Shown: in pieces, positions 31,009 to 39,874 of the stretch
Layout: each line of letters starts with the position of its first letter
Position numbering within the stretch: the stretch's first letter is position 1
NCBI GenBank assembly: GCA_910587395.1
Contig: CAJULJ010000022.1
Location: 1-43,677, forward strand
DNA length: 43,677 nucleotides
DNA from: an uncultured Oscillospiraceae bacterium
Lineage (GTDB): Bacteria > Bacillota > Clostridia > Oscillospirales > Oscillospiraceae
Reading direction: 5' to 3'
The notes under the pieces: generated by a model
The model's database searches: none
Told to the model about the DNA's origin: nothing
The model's input: only the letters and a program-made list of their open reading frames with translations
Program-made: the position numbers and the translations under genes

Positions 31009-33178
31009 TATTCGACTGAACAACTGGCATATCAGTGCCAGCGGGGCCATTGGCGACTCTTTTCTGGAAAGCGTCTTTTTCATCGGGAACGGGCGTATGG
31101 GCGTCCGGGGCTATCCGGCGCTGCGCCCTACCGCCAGGCCGGTAGACACCGGGCTTTTTATCGCGGGATTTTTCGATGTTTACAAGGCTGGGCTCACTGA
31201 TTTTGTCAACCTCCCTACCCCAGTGTGGGAGACTGTGACGGTTAACGGGCAGGCCGTCCGCCCTGCCGGGGTCGCCTTGGATTTGGACTTGTCCTGCGGC
31301 AAGCTGACCATCGCCTACCACGTGAATATGGACGGCGCGGAGCTGTCCGTTACCGAGGAACGGCTGTTCCCACTGGGGAACCCGGCGCTGCTCCTCCAGC
31401 GCAGCCGTTTTACCTGCACAGCCGGGATAGGGGCCTTAACGGCGGACAGCGGCATAGAGCTGTCCTGCCGCAACCAGCCGGTGCCCGACGACCAGGTGAA
31501 GCAGAATGACGAACAGCTATGCTATATCCGCACCGGGAAGCCGGAGTTTTCTGCCAAGGGTTTTACAGTTGAGCTGGAAACCAAGGTTACCGGGCTTACC
31601 GCCCATTATGATACGGCGTTTCATACCACAGGCTTTGAAATGGACGGGCCGTTCTCATCAGAGGACGGGGCAGGGCTGCGCTTCTCTGCCCGGATCAAGG
31701 CGGGGGATACTTTCGCGATAGAAAAGCTAACCGCTATCACCACCAACAGGGATCATGACCCGATGCTGGCCCCCCTTCCCACGAGTTGGTCCTTTGACGG
31801 ACTGGAACAGGAAAACAACAAATTGTGGGCGAAAAAATGGGAGACAGCCGGTATCACGATTGAGGGCGACGCCAACGCACAGACCTCCATGCGGTATGTC
31901 ATTTATCAGCTCATTGTGAACTGTGCGGCGCAGGATGATACCGTCAGCATCGGCGCCCGGGGGCTGACCCACACCCGATACAAGGGTTGCTATTTTTGGG
32001 ATACCGACCTGTTTATGCTCCCGTTTTACCTATACACAGATTCCAAAGCCGCCCGGAGCCTGTCCCAATTCCGTGTCAATACGCTGCCCCAGGCAAAAGC
32101 ACACGCCCAAAAAATGAACGGCGCAGGGGCGCGCTATCCATGGATGGTGGCCTTTGACGGGACAGAACAGTGTGAAACCTGGGATATTGGATGCAGCGAG
32201 GTCCATGTGACCGCCGACGTGGCCTATGCTTTAGGGAAATATATGGAAAATACCCAAGATAAAGAGTTTTTCCTAAACGGTGGGGCTGAAGTGTTGGTGG
32301 AAACCGCCCGTTTCTGGATAAGCCGCTATACCCCCGAACCTGGAACAGAGTTTGTCAACTTATTGTTCTGCAAAGGGCCGGACGAATACTGCGGTGTCTC
32401 CAGCAACAACCTGTTTACCAATATGATGGTGCAGCACAATTTGGAGCTGGCTGTCCGGGCGGCGGAAGCCCTGGAACGGCTGGATCGGGAACAGTATCGC
32501 CACCTGGGCATTACTAATGAGGAGCGGGAAAGCTGGGCCCAGCTGCGCCGCTCCATCAAGTTGCCAAAGGACCCGGTTTCAAGGCACTGGCGTACAGATG
32601 ACACGTTCCACCTGCTGGAGCCGGTAGATCCAAAATCGCTGAAAGCGGGCGATCAAGCCAGCTACCACCAGGTCTGCTTTGACCGCCTCCAGCGATATAA
32701 GGTGGTAAAGCAGGCGGACGTACTTCTTCTGATGACCCGGCTGCCGGAACACTTTTCCGCCGCTGAGCGGCTGGCGGCCTGGGAGGATTTCGAGCCGCTG
32801 TGTCTCCACGATTCCACGCTGAGCTTTGCGTCCCACGCGCTGTTCGCCGCCCAGAACGGGTTGACAGAACAGGCAGAGGACTACTTCCTAAAAGCGCTCT
32901 TTTTGGATTTGCGGGATATTATGGGCAACACGGGGAAAGAAGGCCTGCACATGGCCGGATTTGGCGAGACCTGGCAAGCTGCGGTGTTCGGTTTTGCCGG
33001 CCTGAATTTTGTGGACGGGGAGCCCCAGCTAAAGCCTTGTCTGCCTACGGGGTGGAGACGAATGACATTCTCTTTCTTGTACTGCGGGAAACGGTTTTTA
33101 GCGGATATTGGGCCAAATGATTGTAGCTGCACTATGCAAACATGGGATAGCACGGCACATACGGCCACCGACTTTTAA
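30998..33178 (+). CDS. GH65 family alpha-glucoside phosphorylase (kojibiose/nigerose-type)
   Basis: A 726-residue protein, close to the usual GH65 length. ATG 30998 follows GGAGGGGG; another ATG lies at 30992. The N-terminal domain starts with F-I-G-N-G-R-M-G-V-R-G-Y; the catalytic (alpha/alpha)6 barrel contains the general acid E463 in K-G-P-D-E-Y-C-G and the phosphate-binding G-L-H-M-A-G-F-G-E-T-W-Q-A-A-V-F-G. GH65 phosphorylases split alpha-disaccharides with phosphate to glucose and beta-glucose 1-phosphate, which PgmB of this locus uses. Nigerose (alpha-1,3) or kojibiose (alpha-1,2) are candidate substrates; nigerose fits a cycloalternan product. Trehalose and maltose remain alternatives. 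Confidence 0.85.
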   Translation: MRNDIRLNNWHISASGAIGDSFLESVFFIGNGRMGVRGYPALRPTARPVDTGLFIAGFFDVYKAGLTDFVNLPTPVWETVTVNGQAVRPAGVALDLDLSCGKLTIAYHVNMDGAELSVTEERLFPLGNPALLLQRSRFTCTAGIGALTADSGIELSCRNQPVPDDQVKQNDEQLCYIRTGKPEFSAKGFTVELETKVTGLTAHYDTAFHTTGFEMDGPFSSEDGAGLRFSARIKAGDTFAIEKLTAITTNRDHDPMLAPLPTSWSFDGLEQENNKLWAKKWETAGITIEGDANAQTSMRYVIYQLIVNCAAQDDTVSIGARGLTHTRYKGCYFWDTDLFMLPFYLYTDSKAARSLSQFRVNTLPQAKAHAQKMNGAGARYPWMVAFDGTEQCETWDIGCSEVHVTADVAYALGKYMENTQDKEFFLNGGAEVLVETARFWISRYTPEPGTEFVNLLFCKGPDEYCGVSSNNLFTNMMVQHNLELAVRAAEALERLDREQYRHLGITNEERESWAQLRRSIKLPKDPVSRHWRTDDTFHLLEPVDPKSLKAGDQASYHQVCFDRLQRYKVVKQADVLLLMTRLPEHFSAAERLAAWEDFEPLCLHDSTLSFASHALFAAQNGLTEQAEDYFLKALFLDLRDIMGNTGKEGLHMAGFGETWQAAVFGFAGLNFVDGEPQLKPCLPTGWRRMTFSFLYCGKRFLADIGPNDCSCTMQTWDSTAHTATDF

Positions 33179-33856
33179 ATGAAGAAAGATTTATTGTTTA
33201 TTTCTGAACGTCTGGAATATTTCACAGAAGTATACAAGATTTTGCGCCACTCCAAAGTAGATGTGGTGCAAGTTGAAAGCGCAAATGACGCAAAGGCGGG
33301 ACTGGCAATGTACAGTCCCGCCTTTGTTCTGCTTGATTTTGACATTAAAGGAGCAAAATTCCTGTTGGATAAAATTGCTATGGGACAATGGGTTCCACGG
33401 CCATATGTTATGGTGGCCGCAGACTGCGCTGACGGAAATGACCGTGCGGATATGCTCCGGCTCGGTGCGGATATTTGTATAGGCTGGCCCATCAATGCGA
33501 AGGAAGTGTTGGCTGTGATCTATGCTGTGAGACGCCGGCACAGACGTTTGCCCGTTATAGAATATGAAGAATTGGCTATTAACACTACCAGCCGTACAGT
33601 GACAATGCGCGGAAAGCCGATTGCCCTAACGCATAAGGAGTATGAGGTGCTTTGTGTTTTAGCGAATCAGGCTGGCATCGTTTTGACAAAGGAAGAAATA
33701 TACCGAGCTGTGTGGAAAAGCAGCTATGATCCCAATTCCACCAATGTGGCCGATCAAATATCCTCGCTGCGATACAAGTTGGGTCTTGACCGCAGGGACG
33801 CTACATATATCCAGACAGTGATTGGAGTTGGGTACCGTTTTGGCAAGTCAGATTAA
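33179..33856 (+). CDS. OmpR-type regulator with degenerate receiver domain
   Basis: A 225-residue protein whose ATG follows directly the GH65 stop (TAA-ATG), without its own ribosome site, so translation is probably coupled. C-terminal winged helix of the OmpR/PhoB type: L-T-H-K-E-Y-E-V-L-C-V-L-A, E-E-I-Y-R-A-V-W, V-G-Y-R-F-G. The N-terminal receiver keeps a possible phosphoacceptor in L-L-D-F-D, but the acidic pair near the N-terminus is replaced (L-L-F-I-S-E-R) and the usual lysine of the K-P motif is tryptophan (I-G-W-P). No histidine kinase gene adjoins. It may act without phosphorylation, as an orphan regulator of the locus or of the following mobile element. The base composition is lower in GC than the GH65 gene. 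Confidence 0.8.
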   Translation: MKKDLLFISERLEYFTEVYKILRHSKVDVVQVESANDAKAGLAMYSPAFVLLDFDIKGAKFLLDKIAMGQWVPRPYVMVAADCADGNDRADMLRLGADICIGWPINAKEVLAVIYAVRRRHRRLPVIEYEELAINTTSRTVTMRGKPIALTHKEYEVLCVLANQAGIVLTKEEIYRAVWKSSYDPNSTNVADQISSLRYKLGLDRRDATYIQTVIGVGYRFGKSD

Positions 33857-34184
33857 CGATTCAACGTATCATTCGACATTTTTGTCGAACCATGTCGAAC
33901 GAATCCGAACCGATTCCAAACCGCGTTCAAAGATTGTTTTTAATTCAGTGGTAATATATTCCATGGAAAGCCTTTTGACATAGGACTGTCGCTTTTGATG
34001 TAGGGAGGGGCACCCATGAAAATATTTCCTTGCTGTTTGCTGAGCATTGGTCGTTCGCCGCCGGTCATATAAACTATTCTGCTTCTGCGCGCGAATTGAA
34101 TATTGGCCATGTGTTGACCGCAGCGAGGTGAGTCTGGCATCTGCTGTCAGAGTATAATGACTGTCAAGAGAAAGGGCTGTAAAA
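33857..34184. other. Noncoding gap with TCGAAC repeats and a -10-like site
   Basis: No credible gene is seen in either strand. TTCGAC (33872-33877) and GTCGAA (33884-33889) form an inverted repeat, and GTCGAAC occurs again at 33894-33900 with a further CGAAC nearby, possibly a regulator site. A TATAAT at 34153-34158 lies 27 bases before the next start, with no clear -35. Confidence 0.4.
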
Positions 34185-34685
34185 ATGACTGTCGATACCA
34201 AAACATATGTCGTTGGCCTATTGGAGTCGTATCAAAAGCGTTCAAAGCAAATTGACCTTTTGCACTACGAATTGTCCCATCCGACCGACATATCTGAAAA
34301 CGAAATGATCAGTGCCTTGGCCCTGTCCCATGCGGAGGGCGGGGGCGGAACCGTCGGGCACATTTCAGACAAAACGCTCTACATTGCCCTGAACTATCAA
34401 GAACAGATACAGAAAGCCAGTGGCGCGTCTAAAAGCGAAATCGCCGACCAGCTGATGGAGCTTGAAAACATCCAAAGGCGGCTGGTATACTATGTTTCGC
34501 TATTGGACAAGCGGCAGGCGGAATTGCTTGAACACCTCTATTTTGAGGGTTATTCGCAAGAGGAATGCGCCGCAAAGCTGGGGATTGCCACACGCACAGT
34601 GCGCCGGATCAGGGAGGACGCACTCAATAACTTGACAGAGCTATACAGCTTTGCCGAAGGGTTTGCGGCCAGAAAGCTGTCCTGA
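34185..34685 (+). CDS. Sigma-70 region 4-like regulator
   Basis: A 166-residue protein, start after AAAGGG. The C-terminal third carries a helix-turn-helix of the sigma region 4/ArpU/RinA type: Q-E-E-C-A-A-K-L-G-I-A-T-R-T-V-R-R-I-R-E-D-A-L (about 127-150), and the N-terminal part is helical. Tn916-like conjugative elements and phages carry such a small sigma-like regulator ahead of xis and int; the following genes here are exactly those. It is likely to control excision or transfer genes. Confidence 0.75.
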   Translation: MTVDTKTYVVGLLESYQKRSKQIDLLHYELSHPTDISENEMISALALSHAEGGGGTVGHISDKTLYIALNYQEQIQKASGASKSEIADQLMELENIQRRLVYYVSLLDKRQAELLEHLYFEGYSQEECAAKLGIATRTVRRIREDALNNLTELYSFAEGFAARKLS

Positions 34686-34779
34686 TACCGGCCAGCAAAT
34701 TTCCTGAAAATGTCCGCAAATTGTCCGCCGCATGGTACTTGAAATGTCCAATTATTTTGTGCTATGATTAAGCTGTCAA

Positions 34780-34825
34780 AAATAGGAGATGCCTCCCAGT
34801 ACACATCGGAGGCATCTCCTATTTT
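34780..34825 (+). terminator. Strong rho-independent terminator
   Basis: AATAGGAGATGCCTCC (34781-34796) and GGAGGCATCTCCTATT (34808-34823) make a perfect 16-bp stem with an 11-base loop, followed by T-rich sequence. It lies between the sigma-like gene and the excisionase gene and may also attenuate their transcript. Confidence 0.8.
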
Positions 34826-34864
34826 ATAATCGCGAACTTTGATGAGCACGGAGGGGGCGCTTCT

Positions 34865-35083
34865 ATGACAAAGGTCAAACGAGGTTCGATTTTTGCAGAA
34901 TATCCAGATGTAGTAAACATAGAGCAAATGTGCTCTATGCTGGGAGGTATTGGGAAAAAGACCGCCTATGATCTGCTGCGAAATGGGAACATCCGGCATA
35001 TCAAGTTAGGGAAGTCCTTTAAGATACCTAAGATCTGTGTTATCGAATACCTCATAGGCGATACGCAAAAAGTTTCGCCGTAG
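34865..35083 (+). CDS. xis: Excisionase-like helix-turn-helix protein
   Basis: A 72-residue basic protein; ATG 34865 is preceded by GGAGGGGG. The sequence V-N-I-E-Q-M-C-S-M-L-G-G-I-G-K-K-T-A-Y-D-L-L-R-N-G-N-I-R-H-I-K-L-G-K-S-F-K-I-P is a winged-helix excisionase pattern (helix-turn-helix, then the beta hairpin I-K-L-G-K-x-F-x-I-P). In conjugative transposons such proteins steer the tyrosine integrase to excision. It precedes the integrase by about 105 bp. Confidence 0.8.
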   Translation: MTKVKRGSIFAEYPDVVNIEQMCSMLGGIGKKTAYDLLRNGNIRHIKLGKSFKIPKICVIEYLIGDTQKVSP

Positions 35084-35190
35084 GGAATTAAAAATAAACC
35101 GTTCTGATGTATTGGAGGAGAGAACTCCTTGTGGTACAATAGAATTGCCATTAGCAGGAATATTGTGCCCCTACACGAAGGAGGTCAACA

Positions 35191-36240
35191 ATGGTAGCGG
35201 GCCATCTGCAAATCAAAAAGGGTAACTATTACATGGTGCTGAACCTGCACGACGAGCATGGCAAAAGGAAATCCAAATGGCTGCCCACAGGTATCTCAGC
35301 AACGGGAAAGAAAAGCCAAAAGCAGGCCGAGGAATTACTCTGGCAAACCCGCCTTAGTTACAAAGACACCGTGATCCACACGGTAGACACTGGCGCAGGC
35401 CGAATGAAGGGCAGTATGCTTTTTTCCGACTACATGGTAAGTTGGCTGGACATCATCAAAAATTCAGTTGAGGAGGTTACATATGCGGGATATGAAGGGT
35501 ATGTGAAACAAAGAATTGCCCCTTATTTCAAGGAGCGGGGCATATCCTTGTCCGACTTGACGGCATTGGATATTGAAGGCTTCTATGAATACTGTCTCAA
35601 CAAGTTGTCGTTAAAGGGGTCAACGGTACAGCATTTTCATGCAAATATCCATAAGGCGTTGAAATACACTGTACGTCATGGCTTAATTGACGCCAACCCA
35701 ATGGACAGGGTGGAGCGGCCCAAAAGTCTCCCTTACACTGGCTCATTCTACTCTGTTACGGAGGTGGAGGCCCTTTTCCATGCAGCCAGAGGCGATCCCG
35801 TAGAGTTTCCCATTTTAATGGCAGCATTTTATGGGCTCCGCCGCAGTGAAATCATGGGGCTGCACTGGCAGGCTATCGACTTCGAGAGCAACACGATTAC
35901 CATTGACCACACAGTGGTTCAATTTCGTGCCGGAGGTAAAACAAAAATCGTTGCCAAGGAGCGAACCAAGAACAAATCCAGCTGCCGCTCCATGCCGCTG
36001 GTTCCCCAATACCGCGAGTTGCTGCTGGTCATGAAAGAACGGCAGGAAAGCTGCCGGGAGTTGTGTGGGAGCTGCTACACTGAAACCGATTACATCTATG
36101 TCAATGATCTGGGCGTTCCCTACACTCCAAACTTTGTCACGGAGCATTTCAAAATTGTACTCCGAAAGAACGGGCTGCGGGAAATTCGCTTCCACGACCT
36201 CAGACACCCAAATGTCAAGCCCAAGACAAAAAGTTTTTGA
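35191..36240 (+). pseudogene. int: Tyrosine integrase, truncated at the C-terminus
   Basis: 349 codons from ATG 35191, with AAGGAGG upstream. The N-terminal arm-binding domain (M-V-A-G-H-L-Q-I-K-K-G-N-Y-Y-M-V-L-N) and the core domain (D-Y-M-V-S-W-L-D-I-I-K) are intact. Of the catalytic residues, the first arginine (G-L-R-R-S-E-I-M-G-L) and H-D-L-R-H are present, but the sequence turns unrelated right after H-D-L-R-H (P-N-V-K-P-K-T-K-S-F, stop), so the last His/Trp and the tyrosine are missing. It cannot recombine DNA. The break at about 36207 lies next to the end of the serine-recombinase element, the likely cause. Confidence 0.9.
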
Positions 36241-36272
36241 GGTTTTTTAGAAATTTTTCATGGTTGCACTTT

Positions 36273-36296
36273 GCGCTCCCACCTGGGGCGTTTTTT
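36273..36296 (+). terminator. Terminator-like hairpin after the truncated integrase
   Basis: GCGCTCC at 36273-36279 pairs with GGGGCG (36285-36290) through a G-T pair, followed by T6. It lies at the border between the integrase and the recombinase element. Confidence 0.5.
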
Positions 36297-36681
36297 ATTG
36301 TTCGATTATCTTACGGAGCATAGAGGCAACGCTCAAATCTACTTCGCCGCTGTCCGCCGTATAGATGCTGACATTGAAATCACGGAGCAGATACCAGTAT
36401 TGCAGGGTCCTGTCCAAATCCCGGCCCAGGCGAGCGAGATCACAGACCAGCAGAATATCAACGTCTCCGTCCACCGCCTCATTGTGAAACTCCAACAGGC
36501 CGGGGCGATGGTCAAATTTCAGCCCGCTTGCTATATCGCTGGAAGTCCCAACGACTTCAAAGCCATGCTCCTTTGCATAGGCTTCCAGTTTGTTCCGCTG
36601 TGCCGCCAGCAGCTCCGCGCTGTCTGGCCCATTGTGAGCCACACGGCAGTAAATCCAAGCCTTTTTCGTTTTCTGTTCCAT
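36295..36681 (-). CDS. Small resolvase-domain protein without catalytic serine
   Basis: About 128 residues from ATG 36681 (an alternative ATG is at 36684). It overlaps the stop of the upstream recombinase by one base (TGATG), with GGAGG just ahead. It is an isolated N-terminal catalytic domain of serine recombinases: Y-C-R-V-A-H-N-G then A-Q-R-N-K-L-E-A-Y-A-K-E-H-G-F, and L-A-R-L-G-R-D-L. The usual Y-x-R-x-S has alanine at the serine position, so it cannot cut DNA. It may be a regulator, such as a directionality factor, of the active recombinases. Confidence 0.8.
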   Translation of the reverse strand: MEQKTKKAWIYCRVAHNGPDSAELLAAQRNKLEAYAKEHGFEVVGTSSDIASGLKFDHRPGLLEFHNEAVDGDVDILLVCDLARLGRDLDRTLQYWYLLRDFNVSIYTADSGEVDLSVASMLRKIIEQ

Positions 36682-38231
36682 CATGCCGCCTCCATACAAA
36701 AGTCTTTCATCTTCCAGACGATTTCCACCTGATTATTCGGATAGACATATACCCGGTCAATCAGCGTGTCAGCCAGCCCAGCCGTCAGGCCACCAGCCCC
36801 GACTACCTCCCGCGCCAGCTCGGTCCTGGCGTTTTTTGATTTTTCGTCCATCTCCATCTGCGTAGTCCGCACCTTCAAATTGGAATGGATTTCCCGCAGC
36901 CGGTCAAGCTCACCATCAACAGCGGCTTTCTGGCTCTTGTAGTCCTCCATAGTGATCTGCTTCAAAATAAGCTGTTCATACAGCACCCGCTTCTGCTCCA
37001 GATAGCCCTCAATCAGCTTGTCATATTCGGCCTGCTGTGCAATCTGAATATCAAGCTGTCCGGTATTGGCAAGGTTGTCCACATTCAAAATGACCTGGGC
37101 CTGCTTAGAGAGAATCTCATACAACATCCTTTCCAGCTCCGCCTCCGTGACCGTCAGGCCATGACAGTCAGCGGATTCGTTTACCTTTGTGTACCGGCAG
37201 AAGAAAGCGGCATTTTTCTTCGCTACTCGCGGCATGGCGTGACCGCAGCACCCGCAGAACACCTTTCCCCGCAAGGGGTAGGCCTTGGCGTTCTTCTTGG
37301 GGCACTTGAACCGGGGCCGTTGGGCCTGCACCTGCTCGAACAATTCCCTGCTGATGATTGCCTGATGATGGTCAGGAATCTTGACCCACTGGCTTTCATC
37401 CTTCATCCGAACCCGGTGCCCGCCTACCTCGGCCACTTCCCGCTTGCCCATGATGTAGGTGCCGGTGTAGCGTTCATCGTCCAGGATATGCACCACCGAG
37501 GATGTGGACCAAATCCCGCAGCACCGGGAAATGTCGTGGCCGTTGAAGCCATGGGCCGCTTTGTACTCGGCAGGAGTGGGGATATGGCGCTCAAACAGGG
37601 CCTTGACGATTTCATTGGGCTTGTACCCATCCCGCGCCAATTCAAAGATCATTTGAACATTGGGGGCGGTCTCCTCGTTCGGCTCCATGCGGCCATCCGC
37701 ACCCTTCCGATAGCCGTAGGGACAGAGTTTGCTTTGGTACTCACCCCGCCGGAACTTTACATACTTGGCGCTCTTGTATTTGATGGACAGGTCCCGGCTG
37801 TAAAATTCGCTGACCAGATACTTAAACGCCACATTGATGCCGCCCGTGTCCCCGTGGAGGGTATCGCTGTCAAAGTTGTCGTTAATGGAGATGAAGCGGA
37901 CGCCATACAGAGGAAAAACCATTTCTATAAAGTATCCCACTTCAATGCTGTTGCGTCCGAACCGGGTAAAGTCCTTCACAACGATGCAGTTGATCTTGCC
38001 CTCCCGAATCTGGTCAAGCAATTCCTGGACGGCGGGCCGCTCGAAGTTGGTCCCGCTGTACCCGTTGTCGATGAACTCCAGGACTTCTACATTTTTAACG
38101 CCATTCATGGCGTCAACATATTGGTGGAGTGCGCTTTTCTGGTTCTCAATGCTGAAACTGCCCACCTTGCTGTCCTCGGTGGAAAGGCGGATATAGAGAG
38201 CGATCACATAGGTTATCGGGCTGTTACTCAT
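36681..38231 (-). CDS. Large serine recombinase 3
   Basis: A 516-residue site-specific recombinase; S17 in Y-I-R-L-S-T-E-D is the catalytic serine. Resolvase domain (about 1-155) with V-K-D-F-T-R-F-G-R-N, recombinase domain (about 175-300), zinc ribbon (C-G-C-C-G-H-A-M, about 330) and a C-terminal coiled coil (about 400-480). Such enzymes integrate and excise mobile elements by cutting both strands via serine. The gene overlaps the second recombinase by 8 bp and the small resolvase-domain gene by 3. Tandem triplets of this type occur in Clostridia elements. Whether all act on one att site is unknown. Confidence 0.9.
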   Translation of the reverse strand: MSNSPITYVIALYIRLSTEDSKVGSFSIENQKSALHQYVDAMNGVKNVEVLEFIDNGYSGTNFERPAVQELLDQIREGKINCIVVKDFTRFGRNSIEVGYFIEMVFPLYGVRFISINDNFDSDTLHGDTGGINVAFKYLVSEFYSRDLSIKYKSAKYVKFRRGEYQSKLCPYGYRKGADGRMEPNEETAPNVQMIFELARDGYKPNEIVKALFERHIPTPAEYKAAHGFNGHDISRCCGIWSTSSVVHILDDERYTGTYIMGKREVAEVGGHRVRMKDESQWVKIPDHHQAIISRELFEQVQAQRPRFKCPKKNAKAYPLRGKVFCGCCGHAMPRVAKKNAAFFCRYTKVNESADCHGLTVTEAELERMLYEILSKQAQVILNVDNLANTGQLDIQIAQQAEYDKLIEGYLEQKRVLYEQLILKQITMEDYKSQKAAVDGELDRLREIHSNLKVRTTQMEMDEKSKNARTELAREVVGAGGLTAGLADTLIDRVYVYPNNQVEIVWKMKDFCMEAA

Positions 38232-39873
38232 TTCCCAACACCTCCATCACACGCTCAAAGCCGCTCTCAAAGGAAAAGTCTATGGAAACATCATCTGGGC
38301 CGTTTACCGTGACCCGCCCTATCAGTTGATTTACCAGCAGGGCAGAGAGGGCCGTGTCCTTGTCTACCGCCGCCAACTTGTCGGCCATACTGGTGTACCG
38401 CGCCACCTGCCGCTCCAATTCGGCTTGCCGGGTCTGAAGCTGCTGGACACGCTCCACCGCGCCGCTGATTCTCCGGCTGTAATCCTCCTGCATTTCCAGA
38501 TACTCCGCCCTGGTGAGGATGCCTTTGACGAAATTCTCATACAACCCAGCACGGAGGTCCTTGTCCTTCTGTGTCTGCCGCCCCAGTTCGGCAATCTCCT
38601 GATCCACCTGGGCCTTTTGCGCGGCGATCTTGCCGTCACAGCGTTTCAGCCGCAGGGCCTCTCCCATCACAACCTCGGCTTTCTGCCGGATGATGGTGAG
38701 AATCGCGTCAAATAAATCAGGCTCCGGCAAATGAATAATGCCGCCAGTGCAGGAACCATCCCCCATCCGGTCATTGGAGATACAGCGGTAGAAGTATCTC
38801 CCGTGACTTCTCTGCCGGTGAAGGTTTTTACCGCAGTGGGCGCAGAACACACGCCCCCGCAGAATGTTCTCGCTGTAAGGAATTTTCGTGGTTCTGGTGT
38901 ACTTGGAGGCCATCTGTTCCCGGACGGCCTGGGCCTTTGCGAATACCTCCCGGCTGACCAGCGGCTCATGAGTGTTGCGTACCACAATCCAGTCCACCGG
39001 CTTGGTGACAACCTGCTTATGACCCACATTGGTGTGCTTGCCCTGGACCATATCACCGGTGTAGACCTGATCCGCCAGAATTTTCCCCACGGTCCAGCTC
39101 TGCCACTTGCCGCTGCCAGCCAGCTTGTTATCATAGCTGAACAGGCCGCATGAAGCATGATAGTATCCGGGGGTCATAACGCTGCTCTCGTTCAGCCGCT
39201 TCACGATCACATTCAGCGCAACGCCCTCAAGCGTCCACTGGAAAATCTGCCGGACAATAGGGGCCGTGTCCTCGTTGACCAGCAGGCGGTGGCAGTTGTC
39301 CGGGTCCTTCCGGTAGCCGTAGGGTGGACGCGCCCCCACAAACTCCCCGGCTTTCATGGCCTGATTCTGCTGTGCCCGGACCTTCCTGCTGATGTCGGCG
39401 GCGTAAGCCTCGTTTATCATGTTTTTCAAGGGCACAATCAGGTGATTGCCGCTGTTTTCGGCGTCCTCGCTGTCAAATTGGTCGTTGACGGCGATAAACC
39501 GCACCCCATGGAGAGGAAAATACTTTTCAATATAGTACCCGGTGTCGATGGTGTTCCGGCCCAGCCGGGAGAGGTCCTTTACCACGATGCAGTTGATTTT
39601 CCCGGCCTCAATGTCCCCTAACATCCGCTGAAAGGCTTCCCGCTCAAAGGTCCGGCCCGTGGTGCCGTTGTCGGTGTAGACCCCGACAACCTCAATATCC
39701 GGGCAGAGGGCGGTGTACGCCTCCATGATCTGCCGCTGTGTTTCCAGGGAATCGCCCTTCTTGCCGTTGAACTCCACCGACAGCCGGATATAGAGCGCCG
39801 CCCGCCAGATTTTCATGTAGGCCCGCTTCGGTGTCTCCGGGGCCGCAGTGCCCTTTCTGCTTTTCCGCGCCAT
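38224..39873 (-). CDS. Large serine recombinase 2
   Basis: A 549-residue recombinase. S32 in Y-I-R-L-S-V-E-F is the catalytic serine; V-K-D-L-S-R-L-G-R-N-T-I-D-T-G-Y-Y-I-E is the conserved arm of the resolvase domain. The recombinase domain (about 195-310) is followed by a zinc ribbon (C-A-H-C-G-K-N-L) and a coiled coil with long K/E-rich helices. It overlaps recombinase 3 by 8 bp and is 1 bp from recombinase 1, forming one operon. N-terminal 20 residues are basic, perhaps a DNA-contacting tail. Confidence 0.9.
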   Translation of the reverse strand: MARKSRKGTAAPETPKRAYMKIWRAALYIRLSVEFNGKKGDSLETQRQIMEAYTALCPDIEVVGVYTDNGTTGRTFEREAFQRMLGDIEAGKINCIVVKDLSRLGRNTIDTGYYIEKYFPLHGVRFIAVNDQFDSEDAENSGNHLIVPLKNMINEAYAADISRKVRAQQNQAMKAGEFVGARPPYGYRKDPDNCHRLLVNEDTAPIVRQIFQWTLEGVALNVIVKRLNESSVMTPGYYHASCGLFSYDNKLAGSGKWQSWTVGKILADQVYTGDMVQGKHTNVGHKQVVTKPVDWIVVRNTHEPLVSREVFAKAQAVREQMASKYTRTTKIPYSENILRGRVFCAHCGKNLHRQRSHGRYFYRCISNDRMGDGSCTGGIIHLPEPDLFDAILTIIRQKAEVVMGEALRLKRCDGKIAAQKAQVDQEIAELGRQTQKDKDLRAGLYENFVKGILTRAEYLEMQEDYSRRISGAVERVQQLQTRQAELERQVARYTSMADKLAAVDKDTALSALLVNQLIGRVTVNGPDDVSIDFSFESGFERVMEVLGNE

Positions 39874-39874
39874 T

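Noticed and set aside
33869..34201. 110-residue open frame on the - strand in the gap before the sigma-like gene
   Set aside because: No ribosome site, no motif and unusual composition; the gap contains repeats and a -10 that fit regulatory DNA.
35191..36240. Active integrase
   Set aside because: The catalytic tyrosine and last His/Trp are absent, and no frame after 36207 restores them within the window.
36885..38312. 475-residue open frame on the + strand
   Set aside because: Antisense shadow of serine recombinase 3; no promoter, no ribosome site and no motifs. A similar shadow at 40463-41593 is rejected for the same reason.
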